Assembly: GCA_025362815.1 (NCBI GenBank) | Contig: JANYFG010000103.1 | Location: 1 to 56,214, forward strand | Reading direction: 5' to 3' | Source of the DNA: Rhodospirillales bacterium | GTDB lineage: Bacteria > Pseudomonadota > Alphaproteobacteria > Acetobacterales > Acetobacteraceae | Length of the DNA: 56,214 bases | Shown: positions 18,301-25,873 of the stretch, in pieces | Layout: every line of letters begins with the position of its first letter | Numbering within the stretch: position 1 is the first letter of the stretch | Notes under the pieces: model-generated | Databases searched by the model: none | The model's input: only the letters and a program-made list of their open reading frames with translations | What the model was told of the DNA's origin: nothing | Program-made: the position numbers and the translations under genes

Positions 18301-18925
18301 CCGCTCGTCCACCGGCGATGTGCCGCTCGACGATTTCGGCAAGCTGTTCGCGCCCGGCGGGTTGCTGGACGGGTTCTTCAACACCCAGCTTCGCCCTTAC
18401 GTGGACATGGCGCCCCGCACCTGGAAGCCACAGCCGGTGGATGGCGTGCCGGCCCCCGTCACGCCGGATGACCTCGCCCAGTTCCAGCGCGCCGCCGTCA
18501 TCCGCGACCTGTTTTTCTCCGCCGGCACCGCGCCGAGCGTGCGGTACGACATCACGCCGGTGGACCTGGACGCCGCGGCCCGGCAGGTGACGCTGGATCT
18601 CGACGGCACCACCGTCGTCTACAGCCACGGCCCGCCGCGCTCCACGCAGATCACCTGGCCGGGCACCAACCGCATGCAAAACGTGCGTCTGGTGTTCGAT
18701 CCGCCGCCGGCGGGCGGCACCGGCGTGCTCAGCGCCACAGGCCCGTGGGCGATGTTCCGGCTGTTCGATTTCGGCAAGCTGCAACAGGTGGGGGCGGCGG
18801 AAAAATACACGCTCACCTTCACGCTGGGCGAGCGCAAGGTTGTGTACGAAATCCGCGCGGGGTCGGTGCTGAACCCGCTGGCCCCCGGCATCATGCAGGA
18901 TTTCCGCTGCCCGAACGTGCAGTAG
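15380..18925 (+). CDS. tssM: TssM/IcmF-family T6SS inner-membrane protein
   Basis: A 1181-aa product, normal for TssM. Two N-terminal membrane helices (about residues 10-30 and 40-60) precede a cytoplasmic NTPase domain with Walker A GPPGAGKTT (124-132) and a DTAGRY motif near 173. A third membrane helix lies at about 434-458. The large periplasmic part follows, with an Ala/Pro-rich insert at about 795-870 and the IcmF-related C-terminal beta domain (TWPG, GPWAMFRLFD). With TssL it would form the envelope-spanning complex that docks the T6SS baseplate. No TssJ, sheath, Hcp, VgrG or ClpV gene lies in the window. It ends at a hairpin and is convergent with the GST gene. Confidence 0.93.
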   Translation: MAVLRFFVSRWFLSLIGVVLLAGLVWYFGPLLSLLEEWVPRAIVIGAMVLVWAVVNLLLDLRRRRRDRALAVGVAAGPVDPSNAASAEEAAALRDKLTTALELLKKARGTKGYLYEQPWYVIIGPPGAGKTTALLNAGLKFPLAAEMGQGAVAGVGGTRLCDWWFTEDAVLIDTAGRYTTQDSDATVDRAGWESFLGLLKRTRTRQPLNGVIVAIALNDIATAPAAERVAHARAIRKRIKELETRLDVRMPVYALFTKSDLIAGFTEFFDDLDRDKRNQVWGTTFQPVTSDLGAATQFAAEFKLLIERLNSRLFDRMQTERSPDRRALIAGFPTQVASLELPVASFLQEAFGGSRLDPAPLLRGAYFTSGTQEGTPIDRLTGALSRTFGLDQRRAPSLRPEQGRSYFLGQLVREVIFGEAMLVSERPGARRRSVLMRAGGYAAALLVMLGAGALLWQARLSGAGEIDATAAALSTYEKTASTLPLNPVADSDLYRLVPLLNEARGLPHGVDHVGDDRTPWISFGLSQNAKLGVAATSVYRHALDRALLPRLVWRLEAQMRGNLGRPEFLYEATRVYMMLGSQGPIDRGLVHEWMTLDWAATYPGAAAVPFRDDLARHLDALLAGSLPEILLDGELVAQAQATFSRVPLAQRVYSRIKPSAAAQAVPMWKPSDALGPAGVRVFLRASGKPLSDGIPGFLTVEGFHKVLLPSLGSAAKSVASESWVLGKRAALDPNSAEMRGLERDVIALYAVDYAEAWDKMLADLDVVPLRSMSQAAQDLYILSSPQSPMRDVLASAARQLTLSVPPPPPATAAGVAGAAAATAAAAAQSATNSAASRLQGVLGTTPDQPAARPPGSAIDDRYKAVRELMGTGAGAPIDQVLKSLNDLQQQLAKMAAAPVGGQPTVPQGSDPALALRAEAARQPQPLARWLLAMSGSGTALRSGSAKQQIAAAFNGAGGPAALCTLATKGRYPFDRSSTGDVPLDDFGKLFAPGGLLDGFFNTQLRPYVDMAPRTWKPQPVDGVPAPVTPDDLAQFQRAAVIRDLFFSAGTAPSVRYDITPVDLDAAARQVTLDLDGTTVVYSHGPPRSTQITWPGTNRMQNVRLVFDPPPAGGTGVLSATGPWAMFRLFDFGKLQQVGAAEKYTLTFTLGERKVVYEIRAGSVLNPLAPGIMQDFRCPNVQ

Positions 18926-18932
18926 GAAGCAG

Positions 18933-18964
18933 CGCCCGACACCCCGGATACGGCGTGTCGGGCG
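18933..18964. terminator. Hairpin between convergent tssM and GST genes
   Basis: CGCCCGACAC (18933-18942) and GTGTCGGGCG (18955-18964) form a perfect 10-bp GC-rich stem with a 12-nt loop. It lies in the 46-bp gap between two convergent genes, so it can serve both strands. No U-tract follows on either side, so intrinsic strength is uncertain. Confidence 0.6.
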
Positions 18965-18971
18965 TGATCGT

Positions 18972-19655
18972 TCAGGCCGGTGTCAGGCGCGCATTGCCCG
19001 GGAACAGCTGCTTGCGCGAGGCTTCATCCATCTCGGTCTTGAAAGCGAACTTCGCCTTCAGCGCCTCCGCCCGCTGGGCGGCCGGCCGCGCGCTCACGGC
19101 ATCGAAATGCCGTTTCACGTTCGGGAACTTCTCCCACGCGTCCGGCCCGATCACGAACGGCATCACCCGCTCCCAGCCCCAGACCGACATGTCCACGAAC
19201 GAGTAATCCTTGCCCACCATCCAGGTATGGGTGGCCAGATGCGCATCCAGAATGCCGAAATGCCGCTCGGCCTCGAAGGTGTAGCGGTTGACCGCGTAGT
19301 CTTTCGGCTCTGGCGCGAAGTGCTTGAAATGCACGGCCTGGCCTGAATACGGGCCGATGCCGGTGGCCACGAACATCATCCACGACAGCGTCTCGCCGAG
19401 CAGGGACGCATCCGGCCTGAATTGCCCGGTCTTGTCGGCGAGGTAGAGCATGATGGCATTGCTGTCGAACACCCGCGTCTCGCCGTCCATGAGGGCGGGC
19501 GTCTTGGCGTTCGGATTGATCTTCAGAAAATCCGGGTGATGCTGCTCGCCCTTGCGGGTGTCGATCGGCACAACCTCATACGGCGTGCCGGTCTCTTCCA
19601 GATACAGCGCCACTTTGAGCGGGTTGGGGGAGGGGTGGTAATAGAGCTTGATCAT
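18972..19655 (-). CDS. Glutathione S-transferase
   Basis: A 227-aa cytosolic GST. The N-terminal thioredoxin-like domain begins MIKLYYHPSPNPLKVALYLEE, carries INPNAKTPALMD with the cis-Pro and then FDSNAIMLYLAD, the glutathione gamma-glutamyl binding segment. The C-terminal helical domain runs from about residue 85, with FVDMSVWGWERV as the conserved N-capping region. GAAGG lies upstream of the ATG. It lies between tssM and hemC. The substrate is unknown; a second GST gene sits at the other end of the PGC before crtI. Confidence 0.88.
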   Translation of the reverse strand: MIKLYYHPSPNPLKVALYLEETGTPYEVVPIDTRKGEQHHPDFLKINPNAKTPALMDGETRVFDSNAIMLYLADKTGQFRPDASLLGETLSWMMFVATGIGPYSGQAVHFKHFAPEPKDYAVNRYTFEAERHFGILDAHLATHTWMVGKDYSFVDMSVWGWERVMPFVIGPDAWEKFPNVKRHFDAVSARPAAQRAEALKAKFAFKTEMDEASRKQLFPGNARLTPA

Positions 19656-19703
19656 TCGCGCACCTTCTTTATTGGGTGCCGCGATCAGACGCCGGGATGG
19701 CCC

Positions 19704-19729
19704 GACACCGCAAGTGACGCTGCGGTGTC
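19704..19729 (-). terminator. Hairpin downstream of the ppsR-bchG-bch2-bchP-hemC operon
   Basis: GACACCGCA (19704-19712) pairs perfectly with TGCGGTGTC (19721-19729) around an 8-nt loop. It lies 28 bp past the hemC stop on the minus strand, where an operon end is expected. There is no clear U-tract. Confidence 0.45.
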
Positions 19730-19757
19730 AGGCTCATACGGGCGATGGGTCTTGAAA

Positions 19758-20882
19758 TCAGAGAAACACGTCGCAAGGGCTATCGGCGCGCAGCATCGCG
19801 CCCATCGTCATTCCCAGGCGTTCGGCATCCGTGGGCAGGCCGCTGATGGTGCGCTTGCACAGGAACGAGCCGTCGGCGCGCGCCACGAGGCCGGTGAGGA
19901 TCAGGGAGCCGTCCGCCTGCAGGCGTGCATAGCCGCCGATGGGCGTGGCGCAGGAGCCATCGAGCACCCGCAGCATCGCGCGCTCCGCCGTGGCCACGGC
20001 CCGCGCTTCCGGATCTTCGATCGCACGCAGCATGGACCGCAGTTCGGCATCGTCGGTCCGCACCGTGATGCCCACGATGCCCTGCGCGGCCGATGGCACC
20101 ATGATCGAGGGGTCGAGGATGATCGACGCCTCATGCTCCAGATCCAGCCGCCGCAGACCCGCCAGCGCCAGCAGGCTCGCCTCGTATTGCCCGTCGCGCA
20201 CCTTGCCGAGGCGGGACTGCACGCTGCCCCGGATCAGCGCGATGCGAAGATCAGGCCGCGCGTGCAGCAACTGCGCCTGACGCCGGACCGAGGACGTGCC
20301 GATCAGGGCGCATTCCGGCAACATGTCATATGGGTTCTCGGGATCGTATTCGCCGATCTCGTCCGGCAGGATGATCACGTCGCGCGCATCCTCGCGCTTG
20401 AGCGTGCAGGCGAGCGAGATGCCGTCCGGCAGGTTGGTTTCCAGATCCTTCAGGCTGTGCACCGCGAAATCCACCCGCCCATCCAGCAGCGCCTCGTGGA
20501 TCTCCTTGGCGAACAGGCCCTTGCCGCCGATCTCCGCCAGGCGACGGTCCTGGATGGCATCGCCGGTGGTCTGGATCACGCGCTCCTGAAACACATCCAT
20601 GCCCCGTAGCACCGGGCACACCCGGCTGAGCAGCGAGAGGAAGTTGCGCGTTTGCACCAGCGCCAACGGCGAGGCGCGGGTGCCGACGCGCAACGGCAGC
20701 GAACGGTGGTGCCGGGCCACGCGCGGCTCCGCGGCGCGTCTGGCGCCTTCGGGGTCGTTGTAGAACGGCTGGGCCGCATGCACGTCGGCGCGGCGCGTTG
20801 CGGGCAGCGTGGAGATGTTGGAATTGTCAGCCACGCGGGCCTCCCGATCGAAGTTATTGTCGTTGTTGATAAGCGCGCTCAT
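19758..20882 (-). CDS. hemC: Porphobilinogen deaminase (hydroxymethylbilane synthase)
   Basis: Polymerises four porphobilinogens to hydroxymethylbilane, the tetrapyrrole precursor shared by heme and bacteriochlorophyll. The ATG at 20882 overlaps the bchP stop (ATGA), so translation is probably coupled. The 374-aa product is about 60 residues longer than usual: residues 1-62 are an unrelated polar extension, and the enzyme core begins LPLRVGTRASPLALVQT. The catalytic Asp146 is in VHSLKDL and the dipyrromethane-attaching Cys311 is in LDGSCATPIGG. The usual RGN-x-x-TRL segment reads RGSVQSRL here, an odd substitution. It closes the leftward PGC operon. It may be the main hemC or a photosynthesis-dedicated paralogue. 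Confidence 0.92.
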   Translation of the reverse strand: MSALINNDNNFDREARVADNSNISTLPATRRADVHAAQPFYNDPEGARRAAEPRVARHHRSLPLRVGTRASPLALVQTRNFLSLLSRVCPVLRGMDVFQERVIQTTGDAIQDRRLAEIGGKGLFAKEIHEALLDGRVDFAVHSLKDLETNLPDGISLACTLKREDARDVIILPDEIGEYDPENPYDMLPECALIGTSSVRRQAQLLHARPDLRIALIRGSVQSRLGKVRDGQYEASLLALAGLRRLDLEHEASIILDPSIMVPSAAQGIVGITVRTDDAELRSMLRAIEDPEARAVATAERAMLRVLDGSCATPIGGYARLQADGSLILTGLVARADGSFLCKRTISGLPTDAERLGMTMGAMLRADSPCDVFL

Positions 20883-22075
20883 GCCCGTGCGAAGCCGAGA
20901 AGATGCGCCATGTCCTTGAAGAAGATCTTGATGTGGGCGGCGTGATCGGCCTTCACGAGCTTCTTGTGCATGTAGGCCTCCCAGGTCAGCCGCTGCACGT
21001 CCTTGTCCTGGCAGATCTTCACGAAACGCTCGCGGCGCTTGTCGGACGAATACCAGAAATATTGCATCATCCCCAGTACCCAGAAGACCTGGCCGTGATC
21101 CTTCATGAACGCTTTTCGGGCTGTCTTGAGGGCGGCCGGGTTTTGACTGTCGCAGAACAGATCCGCCGCCTCGGCCGCCAGCTGGCCGCCGAGCATGGCA
21201 TAGTAGATGCCCTCGCCGGACGCCGGCGCCACCACGCCCGATGCGTCGCCGGCCAGCACCACATCGCGCCCGTTGTCCCAGCGCTTGAGCGGCTTCAGCG
21301 GGATCGGCGCACCCTCGCGGCGAAGGGTCTCGGCACCGTCCAGCCCGGTGGCGCGGCGCAGATCGCCCACGGCGCCGCGCAGCGAAAACCCTTTCTGCAT
21401 CGTGCCGGTGCCCACGCTCATCGTGTCGCCATGCGGGAAGATCCAGCTGTAGAAATCAGGCGACATCTTGCCCTGGTAGAACACGTCGCAACGCTGCGGA
21501 TCGTAGCCCTGCGTGCCGGCGGGCGGTGCCTTGATGATCTCGTGATAGGCGAACACGAATTTCATCTTGTCCGCGCCCTTGATCTCCTGACGCGCCACGA
21601 CCGAGCGCGCGCCGTCCGCGCCGATCACGCAGCGGGCACGAACGCATTCCGGTTCGGACTTGTCGCGCTGCTCGCCGGCGAAGTAGTGCACAACAGCGAT
21701 GTCGCCCTCGCGGGTGATACGCTCGAACGTGCCGGTGCGGCGATGGGCGCCGGACAGCTGGGCGCGCGCGCGCAGGAATTCGTCGAAATGCTCGCGGTCC
21801 ACCATGCCCACGTAGCCGTCGCCCACCGGCATATCCACGGTCTTGTCAGACGGCGCGATCATCCTGGCGGAGGTGGCGCGGGCCACGATCTGGCTGTCCG
21901 GGATGGCGTAGTCCTTGATGGCACGCGGTGGCACGGCGCCGCCACAGGGCTTGATGCGGCCGTCCCGGTCCAGCAGCAGAACGCTGCGGCCGCGCTTGGC
22001 CAGCTCATGCGCCGCCGTGGCCCCCGCGGGGCCACCGCCGACCACCACCACGTCATACATCGTCTGCGTGTCCAT
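20879..22075 (-). CDS. bchP: Geranylgeranyl diphosphate/bacteriochlorophyll reductase
   Basis: Reduces the geranylgeranyl tail of bacteriochlorophyll a to phytyl, the last step of pigment synthesis. The 398-aa flavoprotein opens with a Rossmann FAD motif, VVVGGGPAGATAAHELAKRG (Gly13, 15 and 18). It continues with CGGAVPP, and GDASGVVAPASGEGIYYAM as the second FAD-binding motif of the family. Length and motifs match BchP/ChlP. It starts 4 bp after the bch2 stop and overlaps hemC by 4 bp, the classical bchG-bch2-bchP order extended by hemC. Confidence 0.95.
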   Translation of the reverse strand: MDTQTMYDVVVVGGGPAGATAAHELAKRGRSVLLLDRDGRIKPCGGAVPPRAIKDYAIPDSQIVARATSARMIAPSDKTVDMPVGDGYVGMVDREHFDEFLRARAQLSGAHRRTGTFERITREGDIAVVHYFAGEQRDKSEPECVRARCVIGADGARSVVARQEIKGADKMKFVFAYHEIIKAPPAGTQGYDPQRCDVFYQGKMSPDFYSWIFPHGDTMSVGTGTMQKGFSLRGAVGDLRRATGLDGAETLRREGAPIPLKPLKRWDNGRDVVLAGDASGVVAPASGEGIYYAMLGGQLAAEAADLFCDSQNPAALKTARKAFMKDHGQVFWVLGMMQYFWYSSDKRRERFVKICQDKDVQRLTWEAYMHKKLVKADHAAHIKIFFKDMAHLLGFARA

Positions 22076-22079
22076 CGTT

Positions 22080-23462
22080 CTAACCTCTACCGGTGGCTGC
22101 GATCAGGGGCCGGTCTTGCAGCACCGACAAAGCTGTGGGCCGCGCCGCCCGTGGACTGCGAAACACCCCAGACGCCAAACGCGCGGCTACGAGAAACAAA
22201 GCGGCTTCCGCGATGAACACCACGGCATAGGCCGAGGCCGGCGACGGCAGCAGCGCGCGGGCAACATCGCTTGTCCCGCTTGCGAACAATCCACCCAGGC
22301 CGAACGCCACGGCCTGCGCCGCGCCCCACACGCCCATGCGCACGCCCTCGCGCTGGCGCGCGCCACGGCCGACCATCTGCATCATCGAGCCGATGGCGGC
22401 GACCGCGAAGCAGCCATTGGCAATGCCGAGCACGAACACCGTTGCCTGCAGCGGCCAGGCCGGCCCCACCTGGCCCGCCACCGCCAGCAGCAGTGCGGCC
22501 ACGGACGATGCGGCGCATCCGCCCATCGTCCAGCTGCGCATCGAGGCAAAGCGTGTGTTTCGCAGCCACTGGCTGCACACCGCTACCACGATCATTCCCA
22601 CCAGCGCGCCGCCATGCTGCACGCCGGAGAGTTTGGTGGATTGCCCCGGCGTCAATCCGAAAACGGCGCCCGCGAACGGGTCCAGGATCAGCTCCTGCGC
22701 GCTGTAGGCCAGCATCGAGACGAACACGAACAATGCGAAGCTGCGCGAATCAGGCTCGGCCCACACCTCGCGCACCGCCGCGAAAAAATGCCCCTGGCGC
22801 TGTGCGGGAGCTTGCGCGGGGACCTGCGCGGAAGCGGGGGCCACGCTGTCGCCCTCCATCTTCCACACCGCAAGTCCCGTGAGGAGCACAGCGAAGATCG
22901 CCACGCCGCTGGTGACCTCCACCAGACGTGCGGGCGTGAACGGCTCCAGCAGGCGTCCGGTGACGGTGGCTGTGATGACGAAGCCCGCGAACATCATCAG
23001 CCACACGATGGTGGCCGCCGCGGGCCGGCGCGGTTCGGCCACGCGCTTGGCCAGCAGCACCAGCAACGACGTGCCGGCGGCGCCCACGCCCAGGCCGATC
23101 GCGGAAAACGACACCGCCGCGAGCGCCAGCCCCGCCCCGAGATGTGTGCCCATCAGCAACACCGCGAAAGAGGCGCCCACGCCGCCCAGCCCCAATAGCG
23201 CCATGCCCCCCATGATCCACGGCGTGCGCCGTCCGCCGATGTCCGAGCCGTGTCCGAGACGGGGCCGCAGCACCTGGATCAGGTAGTGCCACGCCACCAG
23301 CGAGGCCGGAAGAATCGCAGGCAACGCCAGCTCCACCACCATCACCCGGTTCATCACCGACGTGGTCATCACCACGATCGATCCCAGGCACGCCTGCACC
23401 AGCCCAAGGCGAACGATGCCGAGCCAGCCGAGATCTTTCAAAAGTGCCGTGCTCGGCGTCAT
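22080..23462 (-). CDS. bch2: BCD/PucC-family major facilitator (Bch2/ORF428 type)
   Basis: A 460-aa protein with about 12 membrane helices. The ATG at 23462 overlaps the bchG stop (ATGA). The beginning, GWLGIVRLGLVQACLGSIVV then MNRVMVVELALPAILPASLV, and RPRLGHGSDIGGRRTPWI are diagnostic of the PucC/LhaA/Bch2 family. Family members help assemble light-harvesting complexes or deliver bacteriochlorophyll. The position between bchG and bchP identifies it as the Rhodobacter orf428/bch2 equivalent. An in-frame extension far into bchG exists but is antisense-free overlap in another frame and not a real start. Confidence 0.9.
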   Translation of the reverse strand: MTPSTALLKDLGWLGIVRLGLVQACLGSIVVMTTSVMNRVMVVELALPAILPASLVAWHYLIQVLRPRLGHGSDIGGRRTPWIMGGMALLGLGGVGASFAVLLMGTHLGAGLALAAVSFSAIGLGVGAAGTSLLVLLAKRVAEPRRPAAATIVWLMMFAGFVITATVTGRLLEPFTPARLVEVTSGVAIFAVLLTGLAVWKMEGDSVAPASAQVPAQAPAQRQGHFFAAVREVWAEPDSRSFALFVFVSMLAYSAQELILDPFAGAVFGLTPGQSTKLSGVQHGGALVGMIVVAVCSQWLRNTRFASMRSWTMGGCAASSVAALLLAVAGQVGPAWPLQATVFVLGIANGCFAVAAIGSMMQMVGRGARQREGVRMGVWGAAQAVAFGLGGLFASGTSDVARALLPSPASAYAVVFIAEAALFLVAARLASGVFRSPRAARPTALSVLQDRPLIAATGRG

Positions 23463-24367
23463 GGCGTGTGCAGACCCTGCAGCGCAAACCCGGTGGCAAG
23501 CATTCCGAGCACATAAAGCGTGGTGCCGGTGGCATTGTACCACGGCGCCTTTTCCCGCGGCTGGGCCAGCAGCCGGCCCATCAGCGCGATCTGCGCCACC
23601 AGCACGGCGAAAACGAGGCCCGCGAAAATCGGCGCGTGCCACAGCCACAGCAGCGCGATCACCACGATCTGCGCACCCGCCATCACCACGCACGCCAGCA
23701 GCGCGGCCACATCGGCACCCAGCACCGCGGGCAGCGAGTCGATGCCCATCTGGCGGTCGCCTTCGATGGATTTGAAATCGTTCAACGTCATGATCCCGTG
23801 GGCGCCCACGCTGTAGAGAGCCGCCATCACGAACACCTTCGCGTCGGGCAGCCCCGCCGTCATCAGCGCCGCCCCCGTCACCCACGGAAGGCCTTCGTAG
23901 CAGGCGCCGACAGCCATGTTGCCAAGCCAGCCATTGCGCTTCAGCCGTGCCGGCGGCGCGCTGTAAAGCCAGGCCAGCGCCATGCCCACCAAGGCGGGCG
24001 CGAACACCCACACGCCGAGGCCGGCGGCCACCACGAGTGACAGCAGGGTCCAGGCGATGGCGATGCGCAGGCCCCAGGTGCCGGGAATGCGGCCGGAGGG
24101 GATCGGCCGATTGGGCTCGTTGATGGCGTCCACATGCCGGTCGAACCAGTCGTTCACGGCCTGGCTGGTGCCGCACACCAACGGCCCGCACAGCAGCACA
24201 CCCAGCCCGATCGAAAGCCAGTGTCCGGAGGCCGACGCGCCGGACGACACCAGCCCGCACATGAACGCCCACATCGGCGCGAACCAGGTGATGGGCTTCA
24301 GCAGTTCCAGCACTGCCTTGGGTTCAAGCCGGGCGGGGCGCGCCATGATGTCCGTGGTCACGCTCAT
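23459..24367 (-). CDS. bchG: Bacteriochlorophyll synthase (geranylgeranyl transferase)
   Basis: Esterifies bacteriochlorophyllide a with geranylgeranyl diphosphate at the membrane. The 302-aa product is a UbiA-superfamily prenyltransferase with about eight membrane helices. The first prenyl-diphosphate site is NDWFDRHVDAINEPNRPIPSG (Asp73, 76 and 80); the second is NDFKSIEGDRQMGIDSLP. It overlaps ppsR upstream and bch2 downstream by ATGA, so repressor, synthase and assembly factor are made from one coupled transcript. Confidence 0.96.
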   Translation of the reverse strand: MSVTTDIMARPARLEPKAVLELLKPITWFAPMWAFMCGLVSSGASASGHWLSIGLGVLLCGPLVCGTSQAVNDWFDRHVDAINEPNRPIPSGRIPGTWGLRIAIAWTLLSLVVAAGLGVWVFAPALVGMALAWLYSAPPARLKRNGWLGNMAVGACYEGLPWVTGAALMTAGLPDAKVFVMAALYSVGAHGIMTLNDFKSIEGDRQMGIDSLPAVLGADVAALLACVVMAGAQIVVIALLWLWHAPIFAGLVFAVLVAQIALMGRLLAQPREKAPWYNATGTTLYVLGMLATGFALQGLHTP

Positions 24368-25815
24368 GCCGCCGGATCCTCCGCCAGATCCCCAAGCCCG
24401 TAGCGCCGCAGTTTCACGTAAAGGCTCTGCCGGCTGAGACCCAGCATTTCAGCCGCCGAGGCCCGGTTGTCGCCCGTCAGCTGCAAGGCCGCCTCGATGC
24501 AAAGTTTCTCGATCACGTCGGTGGCTTCGCGCACCAGGTCCTTCAGCGCGATGCGGCCCACGAGTTCGGTCAGCTGCTCCACCGAACGCGGCAACTCCTT
24601 GGGCAACGCCGACGGCGATGCGGCGGCCGGGCGGCGCCCCACGTTGCGGATGGCGAAGCCGAAACAGGGCTGCCCGCCATTGACCAGCGTGACGGCCGAG
24701 ATCTCCACGTCCACGGTGTCGCCGTATTCGCCGCGCAGGATCGTGGCGAACAGCCGCACCGCGCCGCGTTGACGCAGATTGGCCAGCAGCACATCCATAT
24801 CCACGCCCGGGCGCCCCAGCCAGCGGTCCAGCGGCTGGTCACGCGCCTGGTCTTCGGAATGCAGCTGCACCATGTCGCAGAACGCCGCGTTGGCCGCGAT
24901 GATGCGCTCCTCCGGGCCCAGCACCACGAAACCGTCCGGCGCGCTTTCGATCAGCTTCAGCAGCTTCATCTTGGCGTCGGGCATCACCGTCGGCTGATCG
25001 GCACTCACGGCGGACAGCCGGATCAGGAACAGCGACGCGCCTTCCTGGCGAAACATCGAGCCGGAGGCTGTGACTTCGCGGCTGCCATCGGCCAGCCGCA
25101 CGCGAATGTCCTCGGCGCGCCCGCTGGCGCGCACGGTGGCCAGCATGGCCTGCACCGCCTCCTGACTGCCGGCGTCGAACGCATCGCGAAACGCGCGGCC
25201 CAGCGCGCGCTTCCAATGTTCGCCGAACAGCTCGCGCGCGGCGGGGTTCGCCTCGATCAGTTTCAGCGAGGCGGCATCGATGATGATCACCGCTTCGGAC
25301 GACATCTCGAACAGCAGCCGATACCGCGTCTCGACATGACGCAGGCGCGAGTAATCCCGCTCCATCGACTGTTGCGCGTCTACCAGGCGCTGCTGCAGTT
25401 CGGAGATGTCGGTGAGGTCGCGCCCGAAGGCCACCAGCGTTCCGGTCTCGGCGAGTTGCACGGTGGAATAAAGCACCGGCACGAAGGCGTTGCGCGACGT
25501 GGCGTGATTGACATGCCGCCAGCGTGGCGGGCCGCTGCCGGCGACCGGCCGCAGCATCGCCTCCACCTTCGGCCGGCTGTCGATCGTCACGACATCCAGC
25601 CAGCGCTGCCCCACCCAGGTGCCGGACCCGTCGAGATCCATCGCCAGACGCTCGCTGTTGAACGCGATGTCGCGGATCACGCCGTCGGCGTCGATGATCA
25701 GCGCGATGTCGGACGCAGCCGTGATCAGCATGGCGGCCGCATCCGGATCAAGCGGCCCCAGCGTCTCACGCGGCGCCTTGAACGCGTTGACCAGCGAGGC
25801 GATCTTGAAGCTCAC
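24364..25815 (-). CDS. ppsR: Photosynthesis gene repressor PpsR/CrtJ (copy 1, redox type)
   Basis: A 483-aa transcriptional regulator with PAS domains in series (about 30-140, 160-265, 280-390, the second holding LLFEMSSEAVIIIDAASLKLIEAN) joined by a helical segment rich in Gln/Arg. A C-terminal Fis-type helix-turn-helix ends it (AAEMLGLSRQSLYVKLRRYG). Cys439, at the start of the HTH (EKLCIEAALQ), matches the redox-active Cys of CrtJ/PpsR, and another Cys lies in the third PAS (QPCFGFAIRN). The family represses bch, crt and puc genes by binding TGT-N12-ACA under oxygen. It sits 58 bp after ppaA and overlaps bchG, the classical order. A second copy is at 42852. Confidence 0.95.
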   Translation of the reverse strand: MSFKIASLVNAFKAPRETLGPLDPDAAAMLITAASDIALIIDADGVIRDIAFNSERLAMDLDGSGTWVGQRWLDVVTIDSRPKVEAMLRPVAGSGPPRWRHVNHATSRNAFVPVLYSTVQLAETGTLVAFGRDLTDISELQQRLVDAQQSMERDYSRLRHVETRYRLLFEMSSEAVIIIDAASLKLIEANPAARELFGEHWKRALGRAFRDAFDAGSQEAVQAMLATVRASGRAEDIRVRLADGSREVTASGSMFRQEGASLFLIRLSAVSADQPTVMPDAKMKLLKLIESAPDGFVVLGPEERIIAANAAFCDMVQLHSEDQARDQPLDRWLGRPGVDMDVLLANLRQRGAVRLFATILRGEYGDTVDVEISAVTLVNGGQPCFGFAIRNVGRRPAAASPSALPKELPRSVEQLTELVGRIALKDLVREATDVIEKLCIEAALQLTGDNRASAAEMLGLSRQSLYVKLRRYGLGDLAEDPAA

Positions 25816-25873
25816 GCGCGGTCGTTTCGCAAAGCGGCGGCCGGCACGCGATTACAACGGGCGGCGCGCGTGC

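Noticed and set aside
15926-18784. A 950-codon minus-strand frame opposite tssM
   Set aside because: It is antisense to a well-supported gene and its product is His/Gln/Gly-rich with no recognisable domain.
22080-24272. A single 730-aa protein fusing sequence over bchG to bch2
   Set aside because: The N-terminal 270 residues are an out-of-frame reading of bchG; the ATG at 23462 with ATGA overlap gives a normal PucC-family length.
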